A stretch of DNA of 64,000 bases, taken from contig NZ_CACTIB010000019.1 of NCBI RefSeq assembly GCF_902712995.1, positions 1 to 64,000 of the forward strand. The letters run 5' to 3'. Under the pieces are notes generated by a model that saw only the letters and a program-made list of their open reading frames with translations, made no database searches and was not told the DNA's origin. This DNA is from Candidatus Mycoplasma haematohominis (GTDB lineage Bacteria; Bacillota_I; Bacilli_A; Mycoplasmatales; Mycoplasmoidaceae). A program made the translations under genes and the position numbers. This document shows positions 9,741-21,570 of this stretch, piece after piece. Every line of letters begins with the position of its first letter. Position 1 is the first letter of the stretch.

Positions 9741-12700
9741 TTAGACAGAGATTAATTTCTTTTCAAAAACCAAAATCATTTTTTCTTTAACTTTAGTTTT
9801 TCAGAGCCCTTCTATTGTTTTTATGTTTTTAGATTGTTGATCGCCAAGTATATAGACGTAGTCTACTGGTTCTTGTTTGTCTATATCGGCGTGTTTTTTT
9901 ATATTTAAGATTTCTATTTTTGATTTTTTTATTAGATCATCTAAGTTTTGACAGTTGTTGATTGTTTCAAATAGTAAGTCTGTTGTGTTTCTTTTGATCT
10001 GGTAATTTACGTTTTTTCTTGTTTGTATTCAGATGTTTAGTTCGTTAAAGATTCTATTTAACAACTCTTTATTGTTTGTATATTCTTGTTGGTGTTTTTT
10101 GCATTTGTATATGGTTTCTAAGGTAGATATATAGTCTGGCAGATCTAATTTAAATAGTTCTTGGAATTCTTTGTCTTCTAGGAATATGGAAGAGAGTTTT
10201 GAAATCAGGAAATTTTCGTTTGGAAAAGAACAGAGGGATAGGCTTTCGTCCATGAATCTATTTAAGTGTAGTTCTATGTATTTATTTTCATCTGAGGTCA
10301 CTATTACAAAAGATTTGTTTAATTCTTGAGCAGTTTTTATTTCCGTTTTTAAGTCTTCTATGTAGTTGAGGTATTCTATTTGATCGGGTTCAGATTCTAT
10401 AGTTGTTAGATCTTTTATTTCTTGAAGTATAGGGGATATATCTTGTGAGTCACTGGATAGGAATAATCCTTTTATTGTGCTGGTTATTGCGTTGTAGAAG
10501 AGTTGGGAGTGTTGATGTTGGTTTGCTCAGGAACAGAAGTTGCTGTTTAAGTTCATTATGAATACGTTTTCGTATTTAAATTCGTTCAAGGCGTTCATTT
10601 GGTAGATAGCAGTTGAACTTGAGAAGTGAGGTTTTAGTTTTTCTACTGTTTCTTGGGATTTAACTAGTATTACGAAGTTTGAGAGAGTTTGTGTTTTGGA
10701 TTTAACTCAGTTGATTTCTTCTTCTTGTGAATTAGCTATGTAGGTAATTGGTTTTTCCCCTGGTAAGTCTGGGTTGGTTAGGTTAGAGCCAAGTAGTTTA
10801 TTTAGGAGGGAAAGGGAGTAGTTGGTTGTTGGAGAGTATTCTTCTGTGAGAGTTCTTTTTTTAGCAATTAGTAATTGTTTTCCTAAGTTTTGGATTTGTG
10901 ATTTGCTTTTGTATATTTCTGAGTTGTGTTTAGAAATTAGTAATACGCTATCGGTTGCTGCAATTATTTTGCTTAGTCAGCTTAGTTCTTCTTCTGATAG
11001 TAGGCAGTAGTCTAGGAATATTAAGTCTGAAATTTTTTCTCGGCACAGTTTTTCTATTTGATTTTGGTTGTGTAGGAAATGTTGATGGGCAAGGATGTCT
11101 ATGAATTTGTATTCTGGTTTGTGTTTAGTTTCGTTTTTGTATTTTCTGTATATTTCATATACATAATTTATTTCTTTTTTTGTTAATAGATTAGTTAATT
11201 CTGGTTTTTGTTGGAAGTCGGATAGTTCGCTTATTCTCTCTATTCTGTCGCAGTCTCTCATCAAGCATATAGCTTTATAGAAGGAGTCTCATGATGTTTT
11301 AGGAACAGAGAATTGTTCTAAGTAGGTTTGAATTAAAGCTTTTTTCTGGGTTATTGGATTTATTTTTTGTGTATATGGTCTTTTAGAGATGGTACTTAAG
11401 AATTCGTAGAAGGAGAAATTTCTTATTTGGTGTTTAGATAGAGTTTGTTTTCAGTTGCTTTCATCTGGGTAGACTAAAAAGATTTTGTTTTTGGGATTGG
11501 ATATTTCGCCTTTATATCTTGATATGAATTCTATTGTTTCTTTTTCTTTTACGCTTTCTCATAAGACTTTGTATGTTTCTTCTTCTTTTTTTTCCTGAAT
11601 AGCGTCATATTTTTTGTATTGTTCGAATTCTGAGTAGCAGTAGACAAATATTTTTTCTGTAGATAGTTGTAGGTCTTCTTCTGTGGGTTCTTCGGGGTGT
11701 ATTAGAAAGGCATATTTTGGTTTGTGTGTTGGTTTTTCTAGTTTAGTAAGTGCTAGGCTGTAGGAATTTTTTGTATCTAGTGATTTAGATCAAATTCTTT
11801 CTTTTATTTCTTCTATGTCTTGTTTGTGGTTTAGTCCTTCAATAATGGAGAGAAATTCAATTTGTTTTCCGTGCATGTATGGTAATTTTCCGCTACTCAA
11901 TAATTCCAGAAATATATCTTTAATTGTTTCTTTGGCCTGTATTCTTTCTACTGTTTCTTGAATTTCTTTATCTTTTTTGTTGTTTATTAAATCAAGTAGA
12001 TCTTTGTCTATTTTTTCGAAGGATGATAGGTTGGCTATTTCTAGTCAATTGATAAATATTTTGAATTCGTTTCTGAATATTTCTGGGAATATTAGATTGT
12101 ATTTTCTTTTTTCTTCTTCTGTGTTGGTGTAGATTCGGCAGTCTTTGTATGATCCGTTTTCTTTCTGTATTTTGTATATTTTTCCTATTATTCAGTAGCT
12201 TTCATATGGAGCTTCATTAGTGTTGTTTATTAGTTGATTTATCTCTTCTTCATCTATTTTGATTTGATTATCTGGATTTTCATAGTATTTATTTTTGGTT
12301 TCTAGGTAGTCTTTAGCTAGTGATATGTAGTTGTGTTTTTCATCATGAGATAGTCATTCTCAGACCCATTCTTCATCTTTTTCGTAGGTTCAGAATAGGG
12401 TTACAACGTGACTGAATAGTTCTTTTATGAAGTTTTTGTTTTCTTGATCTTGTTTTTTAAATGGAGTGTTTCCAAGGACAAAAACAAGTTTTCTTTCCTG
12501 AGATATTTTTTCTCAGAGTATTCTGGGTTTTGTTATTCCATTTGGTTGATATTCTTGTATTGTGAAGTTTTGTTTTAAGGTTTCATAGTTTAGATACCCT
12601 ATTCTGTTGGCTCAATATTTAAATTCTTTGTCTAGAACGCTTTCTAGTTCTTTTCTGAATAAATCTAGGTCTTGAAGCTCGTAAGTAATAATTAGGACTT

Positions 12701-12866
12701 GAGAGGGTCTATTTATTTTTTCCTTGTTTTCTATTAGGTGGCCAAGTTTTATGGCTGCTAGTCTTGCGGTTTCTTCCCTAGTTCAACCACTAATAAGAGA
12801 ATATTGAAGAGGAGCGGTTATTACTTTGTATTGTGCTGCGGATAATTTATTTCAGTTAATTGTCAT
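9741..12866 (-). CDS. UvrD-related pseudohelicase, single-core form (1041 aa)
   Basis: One continuous frame from ATG 12866 to TAA 9741-9743. The N-terminus aligns with the UvrD start, but the Walker A loop (GAGTGKT in 12856..14949) is replaced by SGWTREET at residues 26-33, so no P-loop Lys remains. Later landmarks follow UvrD order: a DYCLLSEEELSW stretch where DEFQD should be, EEYSPTTNYSLSLLNKL in place of the NFRSTPEIL motif, YIANSQEEEINWV, NFVILVKS, FKYENVFIM in place of GLEFDYVFL, and KGLFLSSDS without the TRA arginine finger. A separate C-terminal region of about 300 residues is shared by all five pseudohelicases. The start overlaps the end of the upstream UvrD gene by 11 bases. Probably folded and DNA- or protein-binding but not an ATPase (inference). 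Confidence 0.82.
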
Positions 12867-14949
12867 CTTCTATAAATTCTGATTCTTCTTCTGTTAGTAA
12901 ATCTATAGTTTCGTAGTCATCTGTTTCATTTTCTTCTTCCTCTAGATATTTGTTTTCTTCTGATTCATCTTCAATTATTTCGTGTATTAAATCTTTTATG
13001 TCTTTTAAGAATCTAGAGATGCCTCTTTCACTGTCTTTAGCTGAGGAGGAGAGGAATAATCCTTTTTTGGCTCTGGTCATGGCTACATAAGCTAGTCTTC
13101 TTTCTTCTTCTACATAGTTGAAACCTCCTTTTTTTGTTTTGTCTATGGATATATTTGAAGGGAGTTTGTCTTCGTCGAATCTCATGAGGAAAACGTAATC
13201 GAACTCTAGACCTTTTACTCTGTGTATGGTACTTATTATTAGATCATCTCCGTCTAGGCTTCTTGGATTGAATCTAGTTATTTTTTCTTTTATCTCTTCT
13301 ATGCTTTTTGAATTTGGAATTATTCCACTTAGGAAACTTCTTAGATGGTCGAATTTATTTGGATGACCGCTGTAGTATTCGAATATTTGACATGTTTTTA
13401 AGATTGTTTGTATTTTTTGTTCTGGACTTACTTGTGAGTCTGGTTTCTTAGCTATTTCCTGTATTTTTCTACATATTTGTCTGAAAGCGATTATTTTTTT
13501 GTCTATGCTGAATCTCATTATTTCTTGAACAGCAACTTCTCATCCGTTCTTAAATAATTCTTCTATTGTTTTGACCCCTATTCCTCTTCTTGGTTTATTT
13601 ATTACTCTTTTCATGGCTTTTCCTAGTATCTTGTTGTTGTTTATGAGAGCTATATCTAGTCAACTTATTAGGTCTTTAATTTCTTCTTTATTTAGGAATT
13701 CGTGTATTGATGTTTTGTTTTCGTAGGGAATTCTTTTGGCTAGTAATTTGTTCTCTATTAGACCTTTGTGTGATTTATTTCTGGTAAGAATAGCTATTTC
13801 TTTTAAGGGTACTTTTTGTTTTTCGTTTAACTCTATTATCTTTTCTATTATTCAGTCTTCTTCTCAGGTGTTGGAGTTGGTTAGGTGTAGGTTTACGGGG
13901 ATTCCTAGTGAGGGATTGGAAGCATGTAAAGTTTTAGATAAACCATCTTGTTTGTGGTTGAATGATATTAATTTATTTGATATCTCTAGTATTTCTGGTG
14001 TAGATCTGAAGTTCATTTCTAGTTTTCTGATATTTACTTCTTTTCCTAGGGAGTAGAAGTGTTTTTTGAATTTATTGAAGATGTCTGGTACAGCTCCTCT
14101 GAATTCATAGATAGATTGGTCTGGATCTCCTACGCATAGGATGTTGTTATTGTGTTCAGATAGTTTCTTTAGTATTTCAAATTGAACATCATCTATATCC
14201 TGGAACTCATCACACAGAATAGCATCGAATTTGTTTGATCATTTTTTGGCTGCCTCTGGATTTTTTAGTAGTTGGTAGGCTACTAACAATATGTCATCTA
14301 AAGTGTATGCATTTAGTTCTTTTAGTTTTTGGTCGTATTTTTTGTAGAGATGGAGAATGTTGTTGTATAGAAAGTTGGAGATTTTTCTTGCTGTTAGTGG
14401 TCTTATTATTTCTTCTCTTACTCTGGATAATTCTTCTTCTGTGAAGATAGGCTTATCATTTTTTTTGCAGATTCATCTAAGTTCGCTTATTACTCTTCTT
14501 GTGTCTTCTAGACCTCCTCTGGGTATTTCTTCTTGTTTAACTATTTCTAGTATTAGTCTTTTCTCTCTGTTTTCTCCATAGATTTTTTCTTTTCGGATTG
14601 TTCCTATTTCTTCTTCTATTAGGTGCATACAGAATTTGTGGAAGGTGGAGATGTGGCATTTATTCTGTATTTCTTTGATTGAAGGTACGTCTTCTAGGAG
14701 TTTGAAAATTCTGTTTTTCATATTTTTTGTGGCTGTATTAGAGAAGGTGATGGCTAGTATTTTGGTTGGATCTATGTTTTTTGTTCTGACTAAGTATTCA
14801 AATCTTTTTGCTAAGACTAGAGTTTTTCCGGTACCAGCTCCAGCTATTACCAGTGTTGGTGTTAATGGTGATTGGAAAGCATCAATTTGTTGTTGAGTAT
14901 CTCCGCTTATGTTTTGATAAGGTTTTAAGTTTTTGTTATTTTGGTGCAC
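12856..14949 (-). CDS. UvrD/PcrA-type superfamily 1 DNA helicase, intact (697 aa)
   Basis: GTG 14949 is the only plausible start, since an in-frame stop lies at 14959-14961. ISGDTQQQIDAF is the Q-motif region, followed by Walker A VIAGAGTGKT (K42), motif Ia AITFSNTA, STFHKF, Walker B DEFQD (D247/E248), motif III CVGDPDQSIYEFRG, motif IV NFRSTPEIL, motif V GLEFDYVFL and motif VI YVAMTRAKKGL (R626). All catalytic motifs are present, so it should be an active 3'-5' ATP-dependent DNA helicase or translocase. The length fits the family. The C-terminus ends in a very acidic tail of about 45 residues. It lies between two pseudohelicases: it starts 19 bases after the end of 14969..18088 and overlaps the start of 9741..12866. 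It is paralogous to 30890..33058. Confidence 0.93.
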
Positions 14950-14968
14950 TACTTGTCTTTATACGTAT

Positions 14969-17900
14969 TTAATTATCCTCTCATATAAGAAAAAATATCT
15001 TTTCTCTTATTCCACTTCTTCAATTTTCTGTGCAAGTTCTTATATTTTGCAATTTATCTATGAATATAAGCGCGTAATCAAACTCTTCATTCTGCGCATT
15101 TAAGTCTGTGTGCTTCCTTATTTGTTTTTCTGGATTATTTAAGTTTGAAATAAGGCCACTGATGTCTTTGCAGTTATCTACTCTTTTTTCTATTTTTTCT
15201 GAGGTTTGTTCTTTGATTTTGTAACTTAAGTTTTTAGCGCTGTAAACCCAGGATATGAGCTCGTTTGAGACGCTTTTTATTAAATAATTCGTGCTTTCTG
15301 TTTCTATGTAATATTTACATTTTTCGATTGTTCTCAGAAGATTTATGTAGTCTTGTCAGCTTCATCTAAAGATTTGTTTTATTTCTTGATTTTGTGAGAA
15401 TATGGATTTGATTTCTGAGATTATCTTGTTCATGTCTTTTGTTTTCATGAGGTTTATTGCTTTTTTAAGGACTAAGTTTGTTTGGAATTGGTTTCATTGA
15501 TTTCTTAAACAGTTTAGAAATATTTGATTTTCTTGGTAGTCTTCGGTAGTGATGATTACAAAAGATTTATTTTCCTGTTCTGCTTTGTCTATCTTTTCAG
15601 ATAAGTTTTGGCATCTTTCTTGTTGATTTTTGAAATAGGTTCTTGTTATTAAATTTATTTGATCCAAAGATTCTACTTTTGTTAGGTTAAGTATTTGTTT
15701 TAGGAATGGAGAGATATATGGAGTGTTATTGGAGAAAAATATTTGTTTAGAGCAACTGAGTATTGAGTTTTTTAGAAGTTGAAGATCTTTTGGCGAGCTG
15801 AAGAGTCTATTCAGGTTAGTTATAAATACGTTTTCTCATGTTCTTAGATTTGTTTCGCTTATATTTATAACTTCTAGATTTGGGAATTGTTGTTTTAGGC
15901 ATGTTATTTGTCAGTGCGTTTGAGAATGCGTAATTATTGTTGCAGTGGAAAGGCTTTTAATTTTTTTCTCTACTCATTTGATTTCTTCTTCTTGAGAGTG
16001 GGCTATGTAGGTTCTAGGCTTTTCCATTGTTGAATGCATTATTTTGTTTTTTATGGTTTGAATGTAGTCCTCTTGTTTTTCTTCTTTTTTGATTTCTGAA
16101 ATTGTTGTTAGTTCTTTTATTTTTTCTAGAAAAGGAGAGATTTTTTGGGAATTGCTGGATAGAAAGAGCTTGTCGGAAGATTTAAGTATCGCTTTACAAA
16201 AGAGCTGAAAGTGAGTGGATGAATTGAAGTCGCTATTTAGTTGAATTATGAATATGTTTTTTCACGTGATGTTGTCTATTTCATCTATTAGTTGTATTTT
16301 TATTTTGGGAAAGAGTTTTTCTAATTCGTAGTTTTCAGGCTTTTTATCGGATGCAATAATTATTAAAGAATTAGAAGGGTTTGTTAGTTTAGAGGAGAGT
16401 CAAATAATTTCATTTTGAGTTGAATTAGCTATGTGGGATACTGCCTTTGTTCCTTCTAAATTTGGATTTTCTAATTTGGAATTTGTTAGTTTGTTTACTA
16501 GAGAAAGCGCATAGTTAGAAGTTTGCGGATAATTATTAATTTTTTTAGGATGTGTTTTTATTGTTACTAACTCTTTTATTGGATCTAATAAGGAAGATAT
16601 ATTTTGAGAATCGCTGGAGAAAAATAGTTGGCCAGTATTACTGTATATCGAGTCGCATAAAAGTTGTAGGTGATATTTAGAGAAGAAGTTTTCGTTTAGA
16701 TTTGGAATTAATATGTTCTCTCACGTTCTATTTTTTATTTCGCTCATTTTTACTATTTCTATGTAGGGAAATAGCCTTTCAAGGCTGAGTATTTCTGAAG
16801 AAGTATTTTCGTAAATAAGAATAGTTGCTGGCCATATTTGAACTAATTGATTTTTGATTCATTTGATTTCTTCTTCTTGGGAGTTGGCCACAAAAAGTAT
16901 TGGTTTGCGACCTGTTTTGATTGGATTTTCTAATTTGGAATTTGTTAGTTTGTTTATTAGAGAAAGAGCATAGTTAGAGGTTGGCGGATAACTAATAGTA
17001 GGAATTTTGACCTTTATAAGTTTGTTGCTGACTTCTTTCGTGTGTATCTGTATTTTTTCTTGTATGGATTTGAGAAGTTGTTTGGTTTTCAGATTTCCTA
17101 TTATTTCTAAAAATTCATCACATATTTCTGAATGAGGTTGTTTGTAGAAACCTATTAGTTTGAATATTTCTTTTATGTTGTTCTCTTTTTGTATTGGTTC
17201 AATGAAGTATTTAGCTAACTTTCTGTGTTGAATGTATATTTGTTCGTATTGAATTGAATTTATTGATTGGAAAAGATGTTTTGGAATTTGGTCATAGCTG
17301 CTGTATGTAGCTACTTCTATTCAATCTAAAAGTAATTTGAATTTTTTTTGAAATATTTTTAGGATTAGTAATTGATACTTGGCTTTGTCTGATTGTTTTT
17401 CTAGTTGGATACAGAAGTTTTCTAATGGAAGATTTTGTTTTTTTGCTTGCTCTAGTTGTTTAAGTATTAGTTCTTTTTCTGGTGATGTTTGTTCTTCTGG
17501 GTGTGGCGCGATGGGATGAAAATCTAAGTCTTTTTTGTTAATAAAAGTGCAATGTAATTCCTCCCAATCTTCCATGTTATTTTTTTCATATTGTCAAAAG
17601 AAGGTGGGAATATCTTGGAATAGATTTTTTAGGGCGATGTCATCTATTTCGTATTCAACATTGCTGATATTTCCTATTACGAAGACTGCCTTTTTATATT
17701 TATCTAGTTCTTTTAAGGCTATTTTGGACTCGTTATTTCTTATTCATTCATCTCATGCTTCTATGTAAGTCTTAAAGTCTAGTTCGTCTGTTCAGTATTC
17801 CTTGCTATCTTTTAATTGATCTGAAAGTTGCTTTTTGAAGATTAATAATTCATTTATGTTGTAAGCGATAATAAGTACTTGTTGAGGATAAATTATTTCT

Positions 17901-18088
17901 TTTGAGTGAATTAAATTTGCAATTTGTAGAGCTGCTATTCTGTGAGCTTCTGATGCGGTTCAACCGCTAATTATGGTGTACTCAGGAAAATTGTTTTTTG
18001 ATGGCCAATTTGGAAAATCAATTATTTCGTATTTTTCTTCTGTTTTCTTATTTCTCCATAAATTAAAAAATTTTTTTGTTATTGACAT
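14969..18088 (-). CDS. UvrD-related pseudohelicase with three C-terminal core repeats (1039 aa)
   Basis: ATG 18088 overlaps the stop of the upstream gene by one base (TAATG). The N-terminus differs from its siblings (Phe/Trp/Lys-rich first 25 residues) but then shows the degenerate P-loop SGWTASEAH. A short helical linker replaces the 1B/2B-like part. The later UvrD-like segment (NYALSLINKLTNSKLENP, then ANS plus an acidic EEEIKW, then LFFSSDSQNIS) occurs three times, anchored near 16890, 16430 and 16000, spaced about 410-460 bases. The common C-terminal region ends with FDYALIFIDKL and REKIFFLI at TAA 14969-14971. No intact ATPase motif is seen. Internal triplication distinguishes it from the single-core members. 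Confidence 0.8.
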
Positions 18089-21000
18089 TATCTGTTTTCT
18101 TTTATTAGAAAGAAGATTTTTTCTTTAGCTTTGCTTTTTCATATTTGTTGGCATTTTTCTATTTCTTTTGTGTCATCTATGAGTATGTATAGATAGTCAG
18201 CTGGATCTACTTCGGAGTTTTCGTGGTTTGTTATACAGTTGCCGTTTGGTTTTAAGTTATCTATAAATTGCTTTAAATTTTTAGATTTGATTTCTGAATT
18301 TCTTATTTCTTCTATTACTTGTTGTTTGGTGTTTCTTGTTATGCAGGGCGATTTGTAGATTCAAGCCATTAATTCGTTAGCAATATCTAGTAACGAATTG
18401 TTGTTTTTTATGTATTGTTTGCAGTTGTTTATTGTTTCTGTGAAGAATATGTAATCCTGTCATTCCCCTCTAAAAAGAGATTTAAATTTAGGGTCTTTTT
18501 CGAATATTAGAGATTGCTCTTCTATTATGCTTTCCAAGTTATTTACTAACGAGAATTGAATTATTTTTTTTATGAATTTATTGATATGAAATTGACATGC
18601 TCTATTTTGGAAGCAAAAAGAAATAACTTGATCTTCTTTGTAATTTTTAGGTGTTACGATCAGGAAAGATTTATTTAGGTTTTCAGATTTAGTTATGTGT
18701 TTAGACAGTTCTGCAAATTTTTGAGCATTATTGTTGTAGTAAATCTTTTCGGTTGAAATTTTCTCAACAGGTTTCTCAACAGGTTTCTCAACAGGTTTTT
18801 CAAAGCGCGAAAAGTTTTTGAATTGGTTTTGAGGTGTAATTAAGAGACTCAGAATTGGAGAAATAACAGAATTGTTGCTGGATAGGTATAGATTTTCAGT
18901 ATTGGTATTTATGGCTTTAAATAAGAGTTTGGCGTGCTCATATCTTTTGTTTCTTGCTCCGAATAGTTGGTTTAGGTGGACTATGAATATGTTCTTTTTT
19001 GTGATGCTTGTTATTTGACTTATTTTTTGTATTTCTATGTTGGGGAAGTTGCTGGTTAAAGATGGCACTCCTTTTTTAGGGTAATGAGCAACGACGATTG
19101 TTGTATTGCTTGGTTGTATTAGGTTACATTTAATTCAATCGATTTCTTCTTGATCGGTTTTGGCAATGAAGGTTTTTGCATTCAGTTTTGTAATTCTTTC
19201 TTTGATTTCTTCTATTACTTGTTCTGTTGTTTTCTTTCTTATTAAATCTGGTTCATCTTTGTAGTATTCCTGTCTAAGAATTTCTGGTTCTTTGGGTTTT
19301 GGTTGAGATTGAGGTTGAGATTGAGGTTTTGTGAATTGAATTTTTGAGATTCCTGAGTTAGTTTTGAAATCAGTTACTTTTGAATTATTGAGAAAGTTGT
19401 GATTAACTTGTTTTGGAGGGATTGGTTTGTCAATTACTTCTGTGTATTTAGGTTTTTCTCTTGGTATGGCGATAGTGGAGTAAGTAGTGGAAGATTCATA
19501 TGTTTGAGATTTTTTATAGAGTCCCGAAGATGGCGAGTAGACTCTAAATTTTTTTGTTTCGTATTCGCAGTATGCAAATATCTTTTCTTTTGCCAGGCTT
19601 AAATCTTGTTGCGTTGGCTCTTTTTCTGATGTTATGAAAGCTATTTTAGGAACATATTTGCTTGCTGTAATCTTGATCTGAGCTATCTGATAATTAATTT
19701 TTTGGGATTCATTTTCTATTCTTTTTTGTATTTCTTTTTCGTATATTGTTTTTGTAAATGGATGAATGATGTCTAATAGTGTGTTTAGTGTTCGGGGATG
19801 CGCTTTACTTTGTACTATTTTCGTAAATACATTTTTTATTGAAGGTTCTCGTTGAACTTGCTTTATTTTCTCTTTTATATTTTCCTCTGTTGGGCTTAGC
19901 GGAGATAAATAACTGTATTGTTTTATTTCATTAAGTAATTCTTTTGGTATTTGACTGAAACTGCCAAAGTTTGATATTTTTAACCAATTTGTGAAAAATC
20001 TGTATTCATTTATGAATATTTGGGGAAGTAGGCTGTTGTATTTTTTAGTTTCTTCTCATGTATTTGTGTAAATCAGGATGTCTTTATATGAATACCCTTG
20101 TCTTTGAAGTTTTAATATTTCTTCTATTATTGTTGGCGGATCGAAAACTTCTTTTTTTAGAATTTCTTGAGTTTCATTAGGTTTTGTGGCGCGTGCGTTA
20201 TAGATTTCGAAGGAATTGCTTTTTTCAGGAGAATAAATAAATATTTTTTCTCTTGCAAGGTTTAGATTTTCTGAGGTTGGAGCTATTTTTTTAGTTAAGA
20301 AAACTATTTTTGCTTTTTTAGTATTGTTATTTACTTTGCCGGCTATCTTATAAGTTTCTTTTTTTGATTTTTCCAGTATTTTTCGCTGTATTTCTCTTGA
20401 ATATATTTTTTTGGTTATTGGATTAATTAGGTTTAGAAATTCTTTTCTTATTTCTGCTTTTTCCCTTTTAACTACTATATTTTGAAATATGGTTTTTATT
20501 AAGCTTTCTCTTTGTACTTTTTCAATTACTTGTTTTGTTTGATAATCGGAAAGTGTGAATGAGTCTATGTATTGGTATTCTCTAATTGAGCTAAGTAACT
20601 TTCTGTTTATTTGATTGAAATTGGCTAAATTTGAGATCTCTAATCAATCTATGAAAAATTTGTATTCGTTTTTGAATAGTTCGGGAACTAATTCATTGTA
20701 TTTTTTTGTCCCTAGTTGAGTTGTTGTATAGATAAAGATGTCTTTGTAAGAGTAACCTTCGTGTTGTAGTTTGTATATTTCTCTAAGAAGAACATTGTGA
20801 TCACTTAATTGTTCAGATGTTTTTTTGGTTTGGATTGTTTTTTTAGTTTCGATTTCTTTTTTTCCTTTTGAAGCAGGCTTCGCATAAACACTTTGAGCAT
20901 TTTTTTGCTTAAATGTTGAGGGAGTTTCTTCTTTTAAGAGCTTAGAGGCTAGTTCTTCTATTGAGTCGTCTTGTTGGGGTGTAGCCGCTTGAGTTGAGAA

Positions 21001-21546
21001 ATCTAATGAATTTTTATTTATGTGTATGTAGTCTGTTTCTTCATTTCATTGTTTCATGTCATTTCTTTCGTATTGTCAGAAAAAAATGACGACATTTCTG
21101 AAGAGTAGTTTGATGGCGTTAAGGTTTACAAAGTAGCTCTGGTCTTTTATGTTTCCTATGAGGAAAACTAGTTTTCTTTCTTGAGCTATTTTGTAGTTTT
21201 TAACTACTATTCTTTGTTTTGATTGTTCCGTTTTTTCTTTTTTGAAGAAATTATTTTGTAGTTCTGTATAGGAGGTGTAGCCTACGTGGTTGGCTCAGTG
21301 TTTATGGTTGGGTTCTAGAATAGTTTGGAATTCTTCTTTGAATAGTTTTAGGTCTTGTGGATTGTAGGCAACTATGAGTATTTGCTGAGGTCTTTCTATT
21401 TTTTCTTGTTCTATGAAGTTGACAGCTTTTATAGCTGCTAATTTATTGGTGTTTTGTTTGTTTCAGCCATGTATTATTGAGGATTTGTAGGGGCTTTTTA
21501 GTACTTCTATTTGAGAGGATGTTATTTCTTCTCAATTAACGTTCAT
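18088..21546 (-). CDS. UvrD-related pseudohelicase with duplicated middle segment (1152 aa)
   Basis: Continuous from ATG 21546 to TAA 18088-18090. The N-terminus is very close to that of 21571..27579 (SSIIHGWNKQNT replacing Walker A). The middle segment with SYKDIFIYTTT, KYNELVPELF and a FIDWLEIS motif is duplicated (about 20640-20760 and 19980-20095, roughly 660 bases apart). Low-complexity linkers follow: SQPQSQPKPK and three EKPV units (18770-18800). The part that would hold Walker B, present in single-core members, seems to be missing. The common C-terminal region follows, with LFRGEWQDYI and KEKIFFLIKENR at the end. No catalytic ATPase motif is seen. It abuts both neighbours, supporting co-expression. 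Confidence 0.8.
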
Positions 21547-21570
21547 TAATTGGAGGTTTCAGTTTAGAAA

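Noticed and set aside
12856..14949. Internal stops splitting the helicase gene into several pieces
   Set aside because: They are TGA codons in frame at positions where relatives have Trp, so the genetic code explains them.
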